Below are positions 1 through 7,903 of a stretch of DNA of 64,000 nt, in pieces. The stretch covers positions 309,753 to 373,752 of the forward strand of contig SNAP01000003.1 of NCBI GenBank assembly GCA_022496785.1. The letters are read 5' to 3'. Source of the stretch: Marinilabiliaceae bacterium JC040. Lineage in GTDB: Bacteria; Bacteroidota; Bacteroidia; Bacteroidales; Marinifilaceae. Below the pieces are notes generated by a model. The model was not told where the DNA came from and made no database searches. It saw nothing but the letters and a program-made list of their open reading frames with translations. How positions within the stretch are numbered: position 1 is the stretch's first letter; each line of letters opens with the position of its first letter. The translations under genes were made by a program, and so were the position numbers.

Positions 1-22
1 TGGCTACCTTTTTTCTTATTCT

Positions 23-226
23 CTATTTAAGTTTTACAGGACCTACTTCAGCTGCAAAAAATCTTAAAACATCATTTACCTTATCTAACCTTACAGTTTG
101 TTTACCTTGCTCTAAATCTCTAATAAATCTAAGACCTACTCCTGTTTTTTCAGAAAGATCTACTTGAGTCAGACCAAACTTCTTTCTCATCTTTTTCACA
201 AACTGAGGTATCGTTAATTCTTCCAT
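23..226 (-). CDS. HipB-like Xre-family antitoxin/repressor
   Basis: A 67-residue single-domain helix-turn-helix protein of the Xre/Cro type. Residues about 14-55 form the DNA-binding domain, with LTQVDLSEKTGV as the first helix pair and IRDLEQGKQTV as the recognition segment. The C-terminus is short (FFAAEVGPVKL), as in the Y4mF/HipB-like group usually paired with a HipA kinase toxin. Its toxin gene would lie downstream on the minus strand, past position 1; only 22 bases of that side are visible and none can be assigned. The upstream DNA carries four evenly spaced palindromes that look like its own operators (272-412). Family assignment is by motif; the toxin partner is inferred. Confidence 0.75.
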   Translation of the reverse strand: MEELTIPQFVKKMRKKFGLTQVDLSEKTGVGLRFIRDLEQGKQTVRLDKVNDVLRFFAAEVGPVKLK

Positions 227-271
227 ATTAATCTATTTTGTATTATAAATATATAAAAAATATACAAAAAT

Positions 272-412
272 TATACCCTTTCAGATATAAACACATCATT
301 ATGTATAAAAATTATACCTTAAAAGGTATAATTAATCTATACAACAATCATTTTATACCCTAATAGGTATAATCTTTATATATACATGTCATATTATACC
401 CTTTAAGGTATA
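272..412. promoter_or_regulatory. Four phased palindromic operators
   Basis: Four 18-bp inverted repeats of the form TATACC-N6-GGTATA lie at 272-289, 313-330, 354-371 and 395-412. The last three are perfect; the first has GATATA as its right arm. Starts are exactly 41 bp apart each time, about four helical turns, so all sites face the same side. Intervening DNA is not conserved. E. coli HipB binds TATCC-N8-GGATA, also 18 bp, so these are probably the operators of the adjacent HipB-like protein. They sit between the divergent repressor and nitroreductase genes and could affect both. Confidence 0.8.
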
Positions 413-445
413 TCTACAAAATAAAGATTCATTCTTAGAAAATCA

Positions 446-477
446 TTTCAAAATAAAAACGAAATACCTTATATTTA
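446..477 (+). promoter_or_regulatory. Possible promoter of the nitroreductase gene
   Basis: TTTC (446-449), 20 nt, then TATATTTA (470-477). This resembles the Bacteroidota TTTG/TAnnTTTG promoter with one mismatch in each box. It leaves a leader of about 20 nt before the ATG at 501. Confidence 0.4.
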
Positions 478-500
478 CGTATAAACAAACACAACTAACA

Positions 501-1352
501 ATGAATATTTCAATAAACAAAGAAGAATGCATTAAATGTAAAAAGTGTATATCAGTATGCATTAAAGACATTTTCACTTATAATGGAGAAATAGAAATCA
601 ATAACGAAGATGAATGTATAGAATGTGGACACTGCCTGGCCTACTGCCCTACTAATTCAGTAATACATTCTAGTTTTCCCAAAACAAAGGTTCACAATAT
701 CAGTAGAGAAAACATTCCAAATTCCAACGATTTAATGGAACTAATTAAATCTAGAAGATCAACTAGAGTTTTTTCAAAGAATCTTATTCCAGACGAAACT
801 CTTAAAACAATTATTGAAGCAGCCCACAGAGCTCCAACAGCTAAAAACAAACAACTAGTTGAATTTACAATAATAACGAATAAGGAAATTCTTTCAGAAA
901 TTTCAACTTACACTGTATCTGTTTTTTCTAAAATAGCTAAGAAATTGAATAATCCATTTATAAAATCAATAGCAAAACCTTTTGCTAGCGAAGTATATAA
1001 TCTACTTCCAAGTTTCCTTAGTATGCAAGAAAAATTCAAAAATGGTGAAGATATAATCTTAAGAGAAGCGACAGCTCTTTTATTAATTCATTCAGAGAAA
1101 AATAGATTTGCAATACAAGATGCTAATCTTGCATACCAAAATGCATCATTAATGGCAGAATCTATGGGAATAGGACAATTCTATACTGGTTTTATTATAG
1201 CTGCTATAGACAACGATAATAGAAAAAATTACCTATCTAATAAATTAGGTATTAAAGGAAATATTTATGCAGGTATGGCTCTAGGAATTCCTAAATTTTC
1301 ATACTCAAAATATATAGATAAAAAAGACATATCTATTAATTGGATCAAATAA
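501..1352 (+). CDS. Ferredoxin-nitroreductase fusion protein
   Basis: A 283-residue cytoplasmic flavoprotein with two parts. Residues 1-60 are a two-cluster ferredoxin: Cys10, 13, 16, 20 and Cys39, 42, 45, 49, each set in the CxxCxxCxxxC spacing of a [4Fe-4S] site. From about residue 77 a nitroreductase-family FMN domain follows (SRRSTRVFS, AAHRAPTAKN, then ESMGIGQFYTG near the end). Such fusions reduce small molecules with electrons that pass through the clusters; the substrate is unknown. It is transcribed alone, divergent from the HipB-like gene and downstream of its operator array. A weak AT-only hairpin near 1443-1461 may end the transcript. Confidence 0.85.
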   Translation: MNISINKEECIKCKKCISVCIKDIFTYNGEIEINNEDECIECGHCLAYCPTNSVIHSSFPKTKVHNISRENIPNSNDLMELIKSRRSTRVFSKNLIPDETLKTIIEAAHRAPTAKNKQLVEFTIITNKEILSEISTYTVSVFSKIAKKLNNPFIKSIAKPFASEVYNLLPSFLSMQEKFKNGEDIILREATALLLIHSEKNRFAIQDANLAYQNASLMAESMGIGQFYTGFIIAAIDNDNRKNYLSNKLGIKGNIYAGMALGIPKFSYSKYIDKKDISINWIK

Positions 1353-1610
1353 TTTATAATGCATAATACAGCTAGATTACAATTTTAAAAATTATATTAA
1401 AAATATAAAATAGTAAAATCATAATAAACTTATACCTATCTTAAAAACAATCAATGTTTTTGTTTATTTAATATTCTTTAACAAATATTCATTTATAATT
1501 TAATAAGAAATAAAAAACCTTTTAGAATTGTTAAATTATACTCTACACAAGCAATTGCGGGCATATATTGTTATTTTCTTTCTTATATTTCGACCAAAAA
1601 TAACATACTT

Positions 1611-2183
1611 ATGAAACGAGACTACATAATTAACTACATGCTATTTGAATTAAACAATCTAGCTATTAAAAAAACAGATATTTATCTCAATCAAGATGAA
1701 ATAAATACATTAAAGAAGTATATTGAAAGGGTAGAATTAGAAAAAAACGAAATAATTACTCTAAATAATGATAGTTATATCTACTTTGTAGAACAAGGTA
1801 TCCTAGCAAACTGGATAAATTGTGGCAATAAAAAAAGAATTATTCACTTTTCTAAAGAAGGAGAATTTGTAAACATTAACAATAACCTAAATCTTAAAGT
1901 ACAAGCTATTAAGATAACATGTATCTGGAGAATAAATAGAAATAAAATTGAAAGTGCATTTAGTAACTCAAATAAAGCATACAATATTTACAAGCTACTT
2001 TGGGACAATCATACTTCTATTCTAGAAGATAGAATTGCTTGTTTATTGAGTAGTACTTTAAAGGAAAGATATTTGAACTTATACAAAAATTTAAAGGAGT
2101 ATATAAATTACATCCCTAACAATATGATTGCACAATACTTAGGAACAACACCTCAGACTTTAAGTAGAATAAAGAATCAGTAA
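1611..2183 (+). CDS. Crp/Fnr-family transcriptional regulator
   Basis: A 190-residue protein with the layout of Bacteroidota Crp/Fnr-like regulators: an N-terminal cyclic-nucleotide-binding-type beta roll (about 35-120; FVEQGILANW and KRIIHFSKEGEFV are typical), a dimer helix, and a C-terminal winged helix with MIAQYLGTTPQTLSRIK as the recognition helix. No cysteine set suggests an Fnr-type iron-sulfur cluster, and the phosphate-binding motif of cAMP-binding members is not evident, so the ligand is unknown. It stands alone, 258 bp after the nitroreductase on the same strand, and may regulate it, but no shared site was found. Confidence 0.8.
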   Translation: MKRDYIINYMLFELNNLAIKKTDIYLNQDEINTLKKYIERVELEKNEIITLNNDSYIYFVEQGILANWINCGNKKRIIHFSKEGEFVNINNNLNLKVQAIKITCIWRINRNKIESAFSNSNKAYNIYKLLWDNHTSILEDRIACLLSSTLKERYLNLYKNLKEYINYIPNNMIAQYLGTTPQTLSRIKNQ

Positions 2184-2267
2184 ATAGATTCCGAAAATCA
2201 TATATTCCCAAGTAATCACAGTCCTGAATATATAATTTCGAATCTTGCAAAATATCTAAAATTTTAT

Positions 2268-2290
2268 GGGGAATTATAAATTAATTCCCT
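2268..2290 (+). terminator. Weak hairpin after the Crp/Fnr gene
   Basis: GGGAATTA (2269-2276) pairs with TAATTCCC (2282-2289) around a 5-nt loop, with a G-U pair extending it. It lies 85 nt past the stop and has no clean T-run, so it may be a terminator or only a stem. Confidence 0.3.
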
Positions 2291-2346
2291 ATTTGCTCTA
2301 TATAACAAAAAGTATTAAGCTTAGTACAAACCTCTAGGTAGTTCTG

Positions 2347-2410
2347 CCGTACCATTTCTCATATTTTTCGAACTTAATACGGACTTGATACGGAGAGGGT
2401 ACGAACAAAA
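2347..2410. repeat. TACGG repeat with 11-bp period
   Basis: In the 307-bp gene-free stretch 2184-2490, TACGG occurs at 2378-2382 and 2389-2393 and TACG at 2400-2403, exactly 11 bp apart. An inverted CCGTACC lies at 2347-2353. The block is more GC-rich than its surroundings. Nothing else is recognised in this gap. It resembles a dispersed intergenic element or the remnant of one; function unknown. Confidence 0.45.
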
Positions 2411-2490
2411 ATACTATAAGCAAATCTAAATATCCACTTAATAGTGAATATAATTTAAATATTAAAGTAGTATATTAAGAAATTTTTAAT

Positions 2491-3144
2491 CTAAAAAAGA
2501 TTTTCCACCCACGATTTAATTGGTTCAAAAGACGCTACTAAAGCAAAAGCTCCTAAAATAGTAATTATTACTCCTGAGACTCTATTTATAATAAATAAGC
2601 TTCTTAGTCGAAACTTTCTTCTGAAAAGATTTATAATGGTAGTTAGAACATACCACCAAAGAGTTGCACCTATTAAAACTCCAGAAACCACAATCGCTTC
2701 AATAAGCAAAGTAGGATTTGTTCCAAAAGCATTTGTTCCTGCAAAATATGCAATAAAAAGTACTATTGCCACAGGATTAGTGACTGTAAGGAAAAATAAC
2801 GACACATAATCTTTTAGTAAATTGGCTTTACCTGTTCTTCTCGATCTATATTGTTTTACAGGATTTGCGAAATATATCTTCAAACCTATTACAACTAAAA
2901 TAGCACTTGCTATAATTTGAAGAATAAACTGTTGTGCTTGAATAAAAGTAATTACAAAACCAAAACCAAAAGCAGCTAAAATAGCATAGAAAGTGTCGGC
3001 AGATGCAGCACCCATACCAGATATAAAACCTGATAATCTTCCTTTACTTAAAGTCTTCTGTATAATCAATACCCCCATTGGGCCAAGTGGTATCGATACC
3101 ATTAAACCAATAATTATTCCCTTTATTAGATGCTCTATCACCAT
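2491..3144 (-). CDS. LysE/RhtB-family amino-acid exporter
   Basis: A 217-residue inner-membrane protein with about six hydrophobic segments. The N-terminal GLMVSIPLGPMGVL and the following GMGAASADTFYA are family signatures of LysE-type exporters, which use the proton gradient to expel amino acids or related metabolites. The substrate cannot be told from sequence. Length is normal for the family. It is a single gene with its own promoter (3167-3197) in the gap that separates it from the recF operon. Confidence 0.85.
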   Translation of the reverse strand: MVIEHLIKGIIIGLMVSIPLGPMGVLIIQKTLSKGRLSGFISGMGAASADTFYAILAAFGFGFVITFIQAQQFILQIIASAILVVIGLKIYFANPVKQYRSRRTGKANLLKDYVSLFFLTVTNPVAIVLFIAYFAGTNAFGTNPTLLIEAIVVSGVLIGATLWWYVLTTIINLFRRKFRLRSLFIINRVSGVIITILGAFALVASFEPIKSWVENLF

Positions 3145-3166
3145 TGTCTTAGTTCTTTTAGTCGTA

Positions 3167-3197
3167 CAAATCTAATATAATTAATTCACTCAATCAA
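3167..3197 (-). promoter_or_regulatory. Promoter of the LysE-family gene
   Basis: On the minus strand TTG (3195-3197), 20 nt, then TAGATTTG (3167-3174), a full match to the Bacteroidota consensus. The start codon is at 3144, giving a leader of about 18 nt. Confidence 0.65.
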
Positions 3198-3209
3198 TAG
3201 GTTTATTAG

Positions 3210-3521
3210 CTAGAAAAAGATAATATCATCTATTATTTTCTCTCCTAGTCTAGTATTTAGGGACTTAATAATTCTAGGTTTAAGCACTAATAATTCATTT
3301 TTTACAATTGACGAGGATAATTTAACATACAATTTACCATTTGATAAATTCATTTTTGTAGTTCTATTAGCCACCATTTTCCCAACAGTCTCAGGCCAAG
3401 CGTCAACAATATCAGACTCTTGCATCTTTTTCCTATAGCCTAATTTATTCAGAGCTTGGTCAATAAGTATATCTATCTTATCTCCTCTACTATCTCTAAT
3501 GTCATTTTTAAATCGTTTCAT
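3210..3521 (-). CDS. DUF721 (DciA-like) protein
   Basis: A 103-residue protein of the DUF721 family, as shown by the AWPETVGKMVANRT segment and the KLYVKLSSSIVKNELL strand-helix part. In other bacteria the DUF721 protein DciA loads the replicative helicase, so a replication or repair role is plausible but inferred. Its start overlaps the end of recF by 14 bp, so the two are surely co-transcribed and probably translationally coupled, the usual arrangement in Bacteroidota. Confidence 0.8.
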   Translation of the reverse strand: MKRFKNDIRDSRGDKIDILIDQALNKLGYRKKMQESDIVDAWPETVGKMVANRTTKMNLSNGKLYVKLSSSIVKNELLVLKPRIIKSLNTRLGEKIIDDIIFF

Positions 3522-4602
3522 CTACAATACCTCCCTTATTAATTTTGAAAAGTTTATATCCCGATCCCACATCTTTTAATATATTATCGATATTATCTTT
3601 ATTAGTATCTGAAATAAAAATCTGTCCAAAATTTGAATCGTTTACCAATCGAACAATCTGTTCAACTCTATCTGCATCTAATTTATCAAAAATATCATCA
3701 AGAATCAGAATAGATTTCTTACCACTTACATTTTTAATAAAATCGAATTGTGCAAGTTTCATTGCTGTTAAGTAAGTTTTCTTTTGACCTTGAGAAGCTA
3801 TTTTACTAGCAGGATATTCATCTAATTTAAATAAAAGATTATCTCTATGTGTTCCTACTGTTGTATACTGCATTGCAATATCTTTTGAATATGATTGTAT
3901 TAAAAGATTTTCAAAAGTCTCGCTATTTAATTGAGAAACATATTCAAGACTTACTTTTTCCTGAGATCCTGATATAATATCATAATATTTCTGGAAATAG
4001 GGCATTATTTTTTCTACAAACTCACATCTTTTAGAATGAATTGATTTTCCCAATTCTGAAAGTTGAACATCCCAAACTTCTAGTAATTCTTTATCAATAA
4101 AATTTGCTTTCAGCATAGCATTTCTTTGCTGAATAGCTTTATTGTATTTTATAAGATTTATCAAATACTGCTTATCCCATTGAGAAATTATACCATCCAT
4201 ATATTTCCTTCTTTCTTCGTTTCCTCCAGATATAATATTATTATCGTAAGGAGTTGCCATAACAACTGAAAGTTTACCTATATGATCTGATAATTTTTTA
4301 TACTCTTCACCTTTATATTTGAATTTCTTCTTCTGACCCTTCTTATATGCCACATAAACATCTTCACTCTCCTCTTCCCCATAATAAGCATGTAGTCCCA
4401 TATAATCAGCTCCATGACGCAAATTTTGACTATCAGGAAGCCCAAAATAGCTTTTACAGAAAGATAAATAATAGATTGAGTCTAAAATATTAGTTTTACC
4501 CACTCCATTATTACCAATTAAACAATTAATTCCATCACAAAATTGAAGTTCTAAATCTTCTATATTCTTGTAATTGAGTATCTCTAGTCGTTTTACGTAC
4601 AT
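3508..4602 (-). CDS. recF: DNA replication and repair protein RecF
   Basis: A 364-residue SMC-like ATPase that loads RecA at single-strand gaps. Walker A is GNNGVGKT at residues 30-37, the ABC-type signature is SQGQKK near residue 270, and Walker B is ILILDDIFDKLD near 300. Length matches the family. It heads a two-gene operon with the DUF721 gene. Its promoter (4623-4630) faces away from the TPR gene transcribed on the other strand. Confidence 0.95.
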   Translation of the reverse strand: MYVKRLEILNYKNIEDLELQFCDGINCLIGNNGVGKTNILDSIYYLSFCKSYFGLPDSQNLRHGADYMGLHAYYGEEESEDVYVAYKKGQKKKFKYKGEEYKKLSDHIGKLSVVMATPYDNNIISGGNEERRKYMDGIISQWDKQYLINLIKYNKAIQQRNAMLKANFIDKELLEVWDVQLSELGKSIHSKRCEFVEKIMPYFQKYYDIISGSQEKVSLEYVSQLNSETFENLLIQSYSKDIAMQYTTVGTHRDNLLFKLDEYPASKIASQGQKKTYLTAMKLAQFDFIKNVSGKKSILILDDIFDKLDADRVEQIVRLVNDSNFGQIFISDTNKDNIDNILKDVGSGYKLFKINKGGIVDETI

Positions 4603-4622
4603 GCTTTACTATTTAGTTTTCA

Positions 4623-4630
4623 CAAATATA
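4623..4630 (-). promoter_or_regulatory. recF promoter -7 box
   Basis: TATATTTG on the minus strand, a full match to TAnnTTTG, about 20 nt before the recF start at 4602. No clean TTG upstream element is visible. Confidence 0.55.
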
Positions 4631-4719
4631 AAGCTAATCTATAAGAAATGTAAATTGAAAAGGGCATAAATACTAGTATTTTTTTATAAAAAGAGCTTCA
4701 TTCTTACATAAAAAAAAAG

Positions 4720-4727
4720 TATTTTTG
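4720..4727 (+). promoter_or_regulatory. TPR gene promoter -7 box
   Basis: TATTTTTG, a full match to TAnnTTTG, 39 nt before the ATG at 4767. The upstream element is weak (TTC near 4697-4703). Confidence 0.5.
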
Positions 4728-4766
4728 CCTGTAAGTAAAATTTAAAGAAACTTAAAAACTATAAAT

Positions 4767-5459
4767 ATGTCTAAACAACAACACACAGACCATCATGAGG
4801 AGAATTTCGAAAATATCGAAAGAGCCTTAACAAGTACAGAACAATTTATTGAAAATAACAGAAAAAGATTAACATACGGAACAATAGCTCTTATTGCCCT
4901 TGTTGCTATTGTTATTGGATATCATAAATTATACAAAGCTCCTCTTGAAAAAGAAGCTATTGCACAAATTGCTGGTGCTCAAAATTACTTTGGTAAAGGT
5001 GAGTATACAAAAGCTCTTAAAGGTGACGGTAATAAATTAGGTTTTAATGCTGTTATAGCAGATTATAGTTCAACTACAGCAGGAAATACTGCTAAAGCTT
5101 ATGCTGGTGTTTGCTACCTTAAATTAGGTAAATACGACAAAGCAATTGAATTATTAAAAGATTTTTCTTCTGATGATTTTTTAGTTTCTCAATTAGCTAT
5201 TTCTAATATCGGTGATGCTTATATGGAAAAAGGTAAATTCAATGAAGCTGCTTCATCTTATGAAAAAGCTGCAAAAGATAAAACTAATAATTTTACAACT
5301 CCAGTATTCTTAATGAAAGCAGGAAACGCTTATGAAATGGCTAAAAACTATAAGAAAGCTTTAGCTATCTACGAAAAAGTAGAAAAAGAGCATTCTAAAT
5401 CTATGGAAGCTAGAGATATTGAAAAATATATTACTAGAGCAAAATTACTATTGAAATAA
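4767..5459 (+). CDS. Membrane-anchored tetratricopeptide protein
   Basis: A 230-residue protein with an acidic, His-rich N-terminus, one membrane helix at about residues 35-53 (TIALIALVAIVIGYH) and a C-terminal domain of TPR helices (AYAGVCYLKLGKYDKAIELL, IGDAYMEKGKFNEAASSYEKA, KAGNAYEMAKNYKKALAIYEKV). The N-terminus should be cytoplasmic and the TPR domain periplasmic, the layout of YfgM-like proteins. It is probably an envelope scaffold, but no partner can be named. It is divergent from recF, a common pairing in Bacteroidales, and followed by a strong terminator. Confidence 0.8.
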   Translation: MSKQQHTDHHEENFENIERALTSTEQFIENNRKRLTYGTIALIALVAIVIGYHKLYKAPLEKEAIAQIAGAQNYFGKGEYTKALKGDGNKLGFNAVIADYSSTTAGNTAKAYAGVCYLKLGKYDKAIELLKDFSSDDFLVSQLAISNIGDAYMEKGKFNEAASSYEKAAKDKTNNFTTPVFLMKAGNAYEMAKNYKKALAIYEKVEKEHSKSMEARDIEKYITRAKLLLK

Positions 5460-5479
5460 TAATATTTCTAATATAGAAG

Positions 5480-5512
5480 AAAGCTGTCTAAACAATTAGA
5501 CAGCTTTTTTTA
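5480..5512 (+). terminator. Terminator of the membrane TPR gene
   Basis: AAGCTGTCTAA (5481-5491) and TTAGACAGCTT (5496-5506) form an 11-bp stem with a 4-nt loop, followed by a T-run. It lies 21 nt after the stop and, read on the minus strand, could also serve the convergent phosphatase gene. Confidence 0.85.
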
Positions 5513-5538
5513 TACCTAGAATTTTATAAATTCTTATA

Positions 5539-6015
5539 TTATTTTTGAATTGTATTTATTAATCCCTCACAGGCGTCTTCTAATATATCTAAAACCAATT
5601 CAAATCCCTTATCTCCCCCAAAGTATGGATCGGGAACTTCGTCCCATTGTGAGTAATTTATGCAATAATCTGTCATTTTAGAGATTTTAGAATATTCATT
5701 CTCATTTTTAGCTTGAGATCGTAAATCAATAATATTTTGATCGTCCATTCCAATAATATAATCGAAATCTTCAAAATCTGAATCAGCATAAAACTTTCTA
5801 GATAAAGATTGAAGATCGTATCCTCTTCTAACAGCATGCTTTTGCATTCTTCTATCAGCTTGATCGCCATTGTGCCAACCAGAAGTCCCTGCAGAATCAA
5901 TTATAAAATTTTCTGCTATACCTTTGTCTTCAATCATCTTAAGAAATATTGCTTCTGCAGAAGGAGAACGGCATATATTACCTAAACATACAAATAATAT
6001 TTTTGTCTTATCCAT
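5539..6015 (-). CDS. Low-molecular-weight protein tyrosine phosphatase
   Basis: A 158-residue cytoplasmic phosphatase. The phosphate loop CLGNICRS has the nucleophile Cys10 and Arg16 (C-x5-R), and the general acid is Asp129 in the DPYFGG loop. Length is normal. Bacterial members act on phosphotyrosine in kinases of capsule or polysaccharide export, and some act on phosphoarginine; the target here is unknown, as no tyrosine kinase or capsule gene is nearby. It lies 94 bp after ftsY on the same strand with a terminator between them, so it probably has its own promoter. Confidence 0.9.
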   Translation of the reverse strand: MDKTKILFVCLGNICRSPSAEAIFLKMIEDKGIAENFIIDSAGTSGWHNGDQADRRMQKHAVRRGYDLQSLSRKFYADSDFEDFDYIIGMDDQNIIDLRSQAKNENEYSKISKMTDYCINYSQWDEVPDPYFGGDKGFELVLDILEDACEGLINTIQK

Positions 6016-6034
6016 AACTAATATCTTTAAAGAT

Positions 6035-6081
6035 TAAAAAAAGGCTGTTGCATGAGACTAAAAAGAAACATACAACAGCCT
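6035..6081 (-). terminator. ftsY terminator
   Basis: AGGCTGTTGCATG (6042-6054) pairs with CATACAACAGCCT (6069-6081) with one mismatch. On the minus strand the hairpin is followed by seven T residues. It lies just after the ftsY stop. Confidence 0.85.
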
Positions 6082-6109
6082 GAATTATATTTTATTTATT
6101 ATTTGGTTT

Positions 6110-7060
6110 TTAGAATAATGATTTAACAAATTCTGTTCTATTAAAGACTTGCAAATCGTCAATTCCTTCACCTATACCAATATACTTAACTGGAATTTTA
6201 AATTGATCTGATATACCTATCACAACACCACCTTTAGCAGTACCATCAAGTTTGGTGATTGCTAGAGCATTTACTTCAGTAGCTAAAGTAAATTGTTTAG
6301 CTTGCTCAAATGCATTCTGTCCTGTAGAACCATCCAAAACCAAAAGGATTTCATCAGGGACATTAGGATATATCTTATTCATTACATTTTTAATCTTAGT
6401 AAGCTCGTTCATCAAATTCACTTTATTGTGAAGACGACCAGCTGTATCAATAATAACAACATCAGCGTTAGTAGCTTTAGCTTTACTAAGAGTATCAAAA
6501 GCAACAGATGCAGGATCAGAACCCATAGATTGTTTAACTATCGGAACATCAACTCTTTGAGCCCATACTTCTAATTGCTCAATAGCAGCAGCTCTAAAGG
6601 TATCAGCGGCTCCAAGCAATACAGATTTTCCTTGTTTTTTAAATTGACTAGCTAGTTTACCAATTGTAGTTGTTTTACCAACACCATTAACACCAACCAC
6701 CATAATTACATAAGGATTCTTATCTTCCTTTTCAACAGAAAGAGAATTGAAATCTTCTTTCTCTGTTTCAGCTAAAAGGGCAACAATTTCTTCCTGTAGT
6801 ATTTTATTTAATTCAGAAGTTCCAAGATATTTATCTTTAGAAACTCTTTCTTCAATTCTTTTTATAATCTTTAAGGTAGTATCAACCCCAACATCGGAAG
6901 TAATTAATACCTCTTCTAGATCATCTAGAACATCATCATCTACAGTAGATTTTCCCGCAACTATTCTAGTAAGTTTCTTAACTACACTATCTTTAGTCTT
7001 TTCAAGCCCTTTATCTAAGCTTTCTTTCTTCTTTTTATTAAATAATCCAAATAATGCCAT
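6110..7060 (-). CDS. ftsY: Signal recognition particle receptor FtsY
   Basis: A 316-residue SRP-type GTPase that docks ribosome-SRP complexes at the inner membrane for co-translational insertion. It has a short N-terminal helical (N) domain and a G domain with G1 GVNGVGKT (123-130), DTAGR (205-209), TKLDG (269-273) and a C-terminal IGIGEGIDDLQVF. The long acidic A domain of E. coli FtsY is absent; only a short lysine-rich amphipathic tail remains, common in this phylum. It follows L28-L33-DUF4295, a conserved gene order in Bacteroidota, but a terminator separates it from them. Confidence 0.96.
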   Translation of the reverse strand: MALFGLFNKKKKESLDKGLEKTKDSVVKKLTRIVAGKSTVDDDVLDDLEEVLITSDVGVDTTLKIIKRIEERVSKDKYLGTSELNKILQEEIVALLAETEKEDFNSLSVEKEDKNPYVIMVVGVNGVGKTTTIGKLASQFKKQGKSVLLGAADTFRAAAIEQLEVWAQRVDVPIVKQSMGSDPASVAFDTLSKAKATNADVVIIDTAGRLHNKVNLMNELTKIKNVMNKIYPNVPDEILLVLDGSTGQNAFEQAKQFTLATEVNALAITKLDGTAKGGVVIGISDQFKIPVKYIGIGEGIDDLQVFNRTEFVKSLF

Positions 7061-7120
7061 AATACTGTTTCAAATTTGATGGTTCGAAATTACAAAAAAA
7101 AACTTTAACCTAGTCTATTT

Positions 7121-7154
7121 AAAATAAAAAAGCTCCTTGAATTAATCAAGGAGC
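7121..7154 (-). terminator. Terminator of the L28-L33-DUF4295 operon
   Basis: GCTCCTTGA (7132-7140) pairs with TCAAGGAGC (7146-7154). On the minus strand it is followed by a T-rich run (7121-7131). It lies between the DUF4295 gene and ftsY. Confidence 0.85.
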
Positions 7155-7175
7155 CTTTATATTTTTCGTTTAAGA

Positions 7176-7331
7176 TTACTTCTTAGAGAAGAATTCTTTT
7201 ACAGATTCTTTAGGAACAATTTGTTCTTTAAAAGAATATGCACCTGTTTTCTCAGATTTCACCATTTTAATAACTTTAGAGAAACCTCTACCATCTTTAT
7301 TCTGTAAAGTTGCTACTGTTTTCTTAGCCAT
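7176..7331 (-). CDS. DUF4295 small ribosome-linked protein
   Basis: A 51-residue basic protein starting MAKKTVATLQNKDGRGFSKV and ending SVKEFFSKK. Start codon 7331-7329, stop 7178-7176. The sequence and its place 6 bp after L33 match the DUF4295 family, found almost only in Bacteroidota beside rpmB and rpmG. The position suggests a ribosomal or ribosome-associated role, which is inference. Confidence 0.85.
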   Translation of the reverse strand: MAKKTVATLQNKDGRGFSKVIKMVKSEKTGAYSFKEQIVPKESVKEFFSKK

Positions 7332-7337
7332 AATTTA

Positions 7338-7526
7338 TTATTTTATTTCTCTGTGTAACGTTACTTTTCTCAAGATTGGATTGTATTTTTTCAATTCCAT
7401 TCTATCTGGAGTGTTTTTTCTACTCTTTGTAGTAATGTATCTAGAAGTTCCAGGCATTCCTGACTCCTTGTGCTCAGTACACTCTAGTATAACTTGCACT
7501 CTATTACCTTTTGATTTCTTTGCCAT
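7338..7526 (-). CDS. rpmG: 50S ribosomal protein L33
   Basis: A 62-residue protein with the L33 core [36 protein letters not shown] and [11 protein letters not shown]. It lacks the paired CxxC zinc motifs of some L33 forms: Cys15 is the only cysteine, so this is the zinc-free type. It sits 14 bp after L28 and 6 bp before DUF4295 in one operon. Confidence 0.95.
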   Translation of the reverse strand: MAKKSKGNRVQVILECTEHKESGMPGTSRYITTKSRKNTPDRMELKKYNPILRKVTLHREIK

Positions 7527-7540
7527 CTTTCTGTAATATT

Positions 7541-7783
7541 TTAGAAATTTTTAACGAAGCCTTGAGCCTGAGCTCTTTTTAACGCAGCATTTAATCCGAT
7601 CTTATTGATTAAACGCAAGCCAGCAGCTGATACTCTAATAGTAATAGTTCTGTCTTCTTCAGGCAGGTAGAATTTCTTCTTGAACAAGTTAACATCAAAT
7701 TTTCTCTTAGTTCTCCTTTTAGAGTGAGAAACATTGTTGCCAACCATTGCCTTTTTTCCTGTAATTTCGCAAACTCTTGACAT
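7541..7783 (-). CDS. rpmB: 50S ribosomal protein L28
   Basis: An 80-residue basic protein of the large ribosomal subunit. [29 protein letters not shown] is the family signature (cited in part), followed by ISV-type strands ([18 protein letters not shown]). Only two-fold-spaced cysteines are missing, so it too is the zinc-free form. It is first in the L28-L33-DUF4295 operon, with a promoter at 7825-7856. Confidence 0.95.
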   Translation of the reverse strand: MSRVCEITGKKAMVGNNVSHSKRRTKRKFDVNLFKKKFYLPEEDRTITIRVSAAGLRLINKIGLNAALKRAQAQGFVKNF

Positions 7784-7824
7784 TTTCTAGTTATTTTAAT
7801 CTTAAACGCTTTCCAAACAGTTGG

Positions 7825-7856
7825 CAAAATAACTATTTTTTATTCACATATTCAAA
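7825..7856 (-). promoter_or_regulatory. Promoter of the L28 operon
   Basis: TTTG (7853-7856), 20 nt, then TTATTTTG (7825-7832) on the minus strand, one mismatch from TAnnTTTG. It gives a leader of about 37 nt before the L28 start at 7783. Confidence 0.55.
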
Positions 7857-7903
7857 TATTTCGAACAAAAAATACAAATTTATTCTTCTGAATGATAGTT
7901 ATT

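Noticed and set aside
1..22. Start of a hipA gene at the left edge
   Set aside because: Only 22 bases are visible after the antitoxin stop, with no ATG; nothing can be called.
272..412. Regularly spaced repeats as a CRISPR array
   Set aside because: The repeats are 18-bp palindromes with 23-bp AT-rich spacers and no cas genes; operators explain them better.
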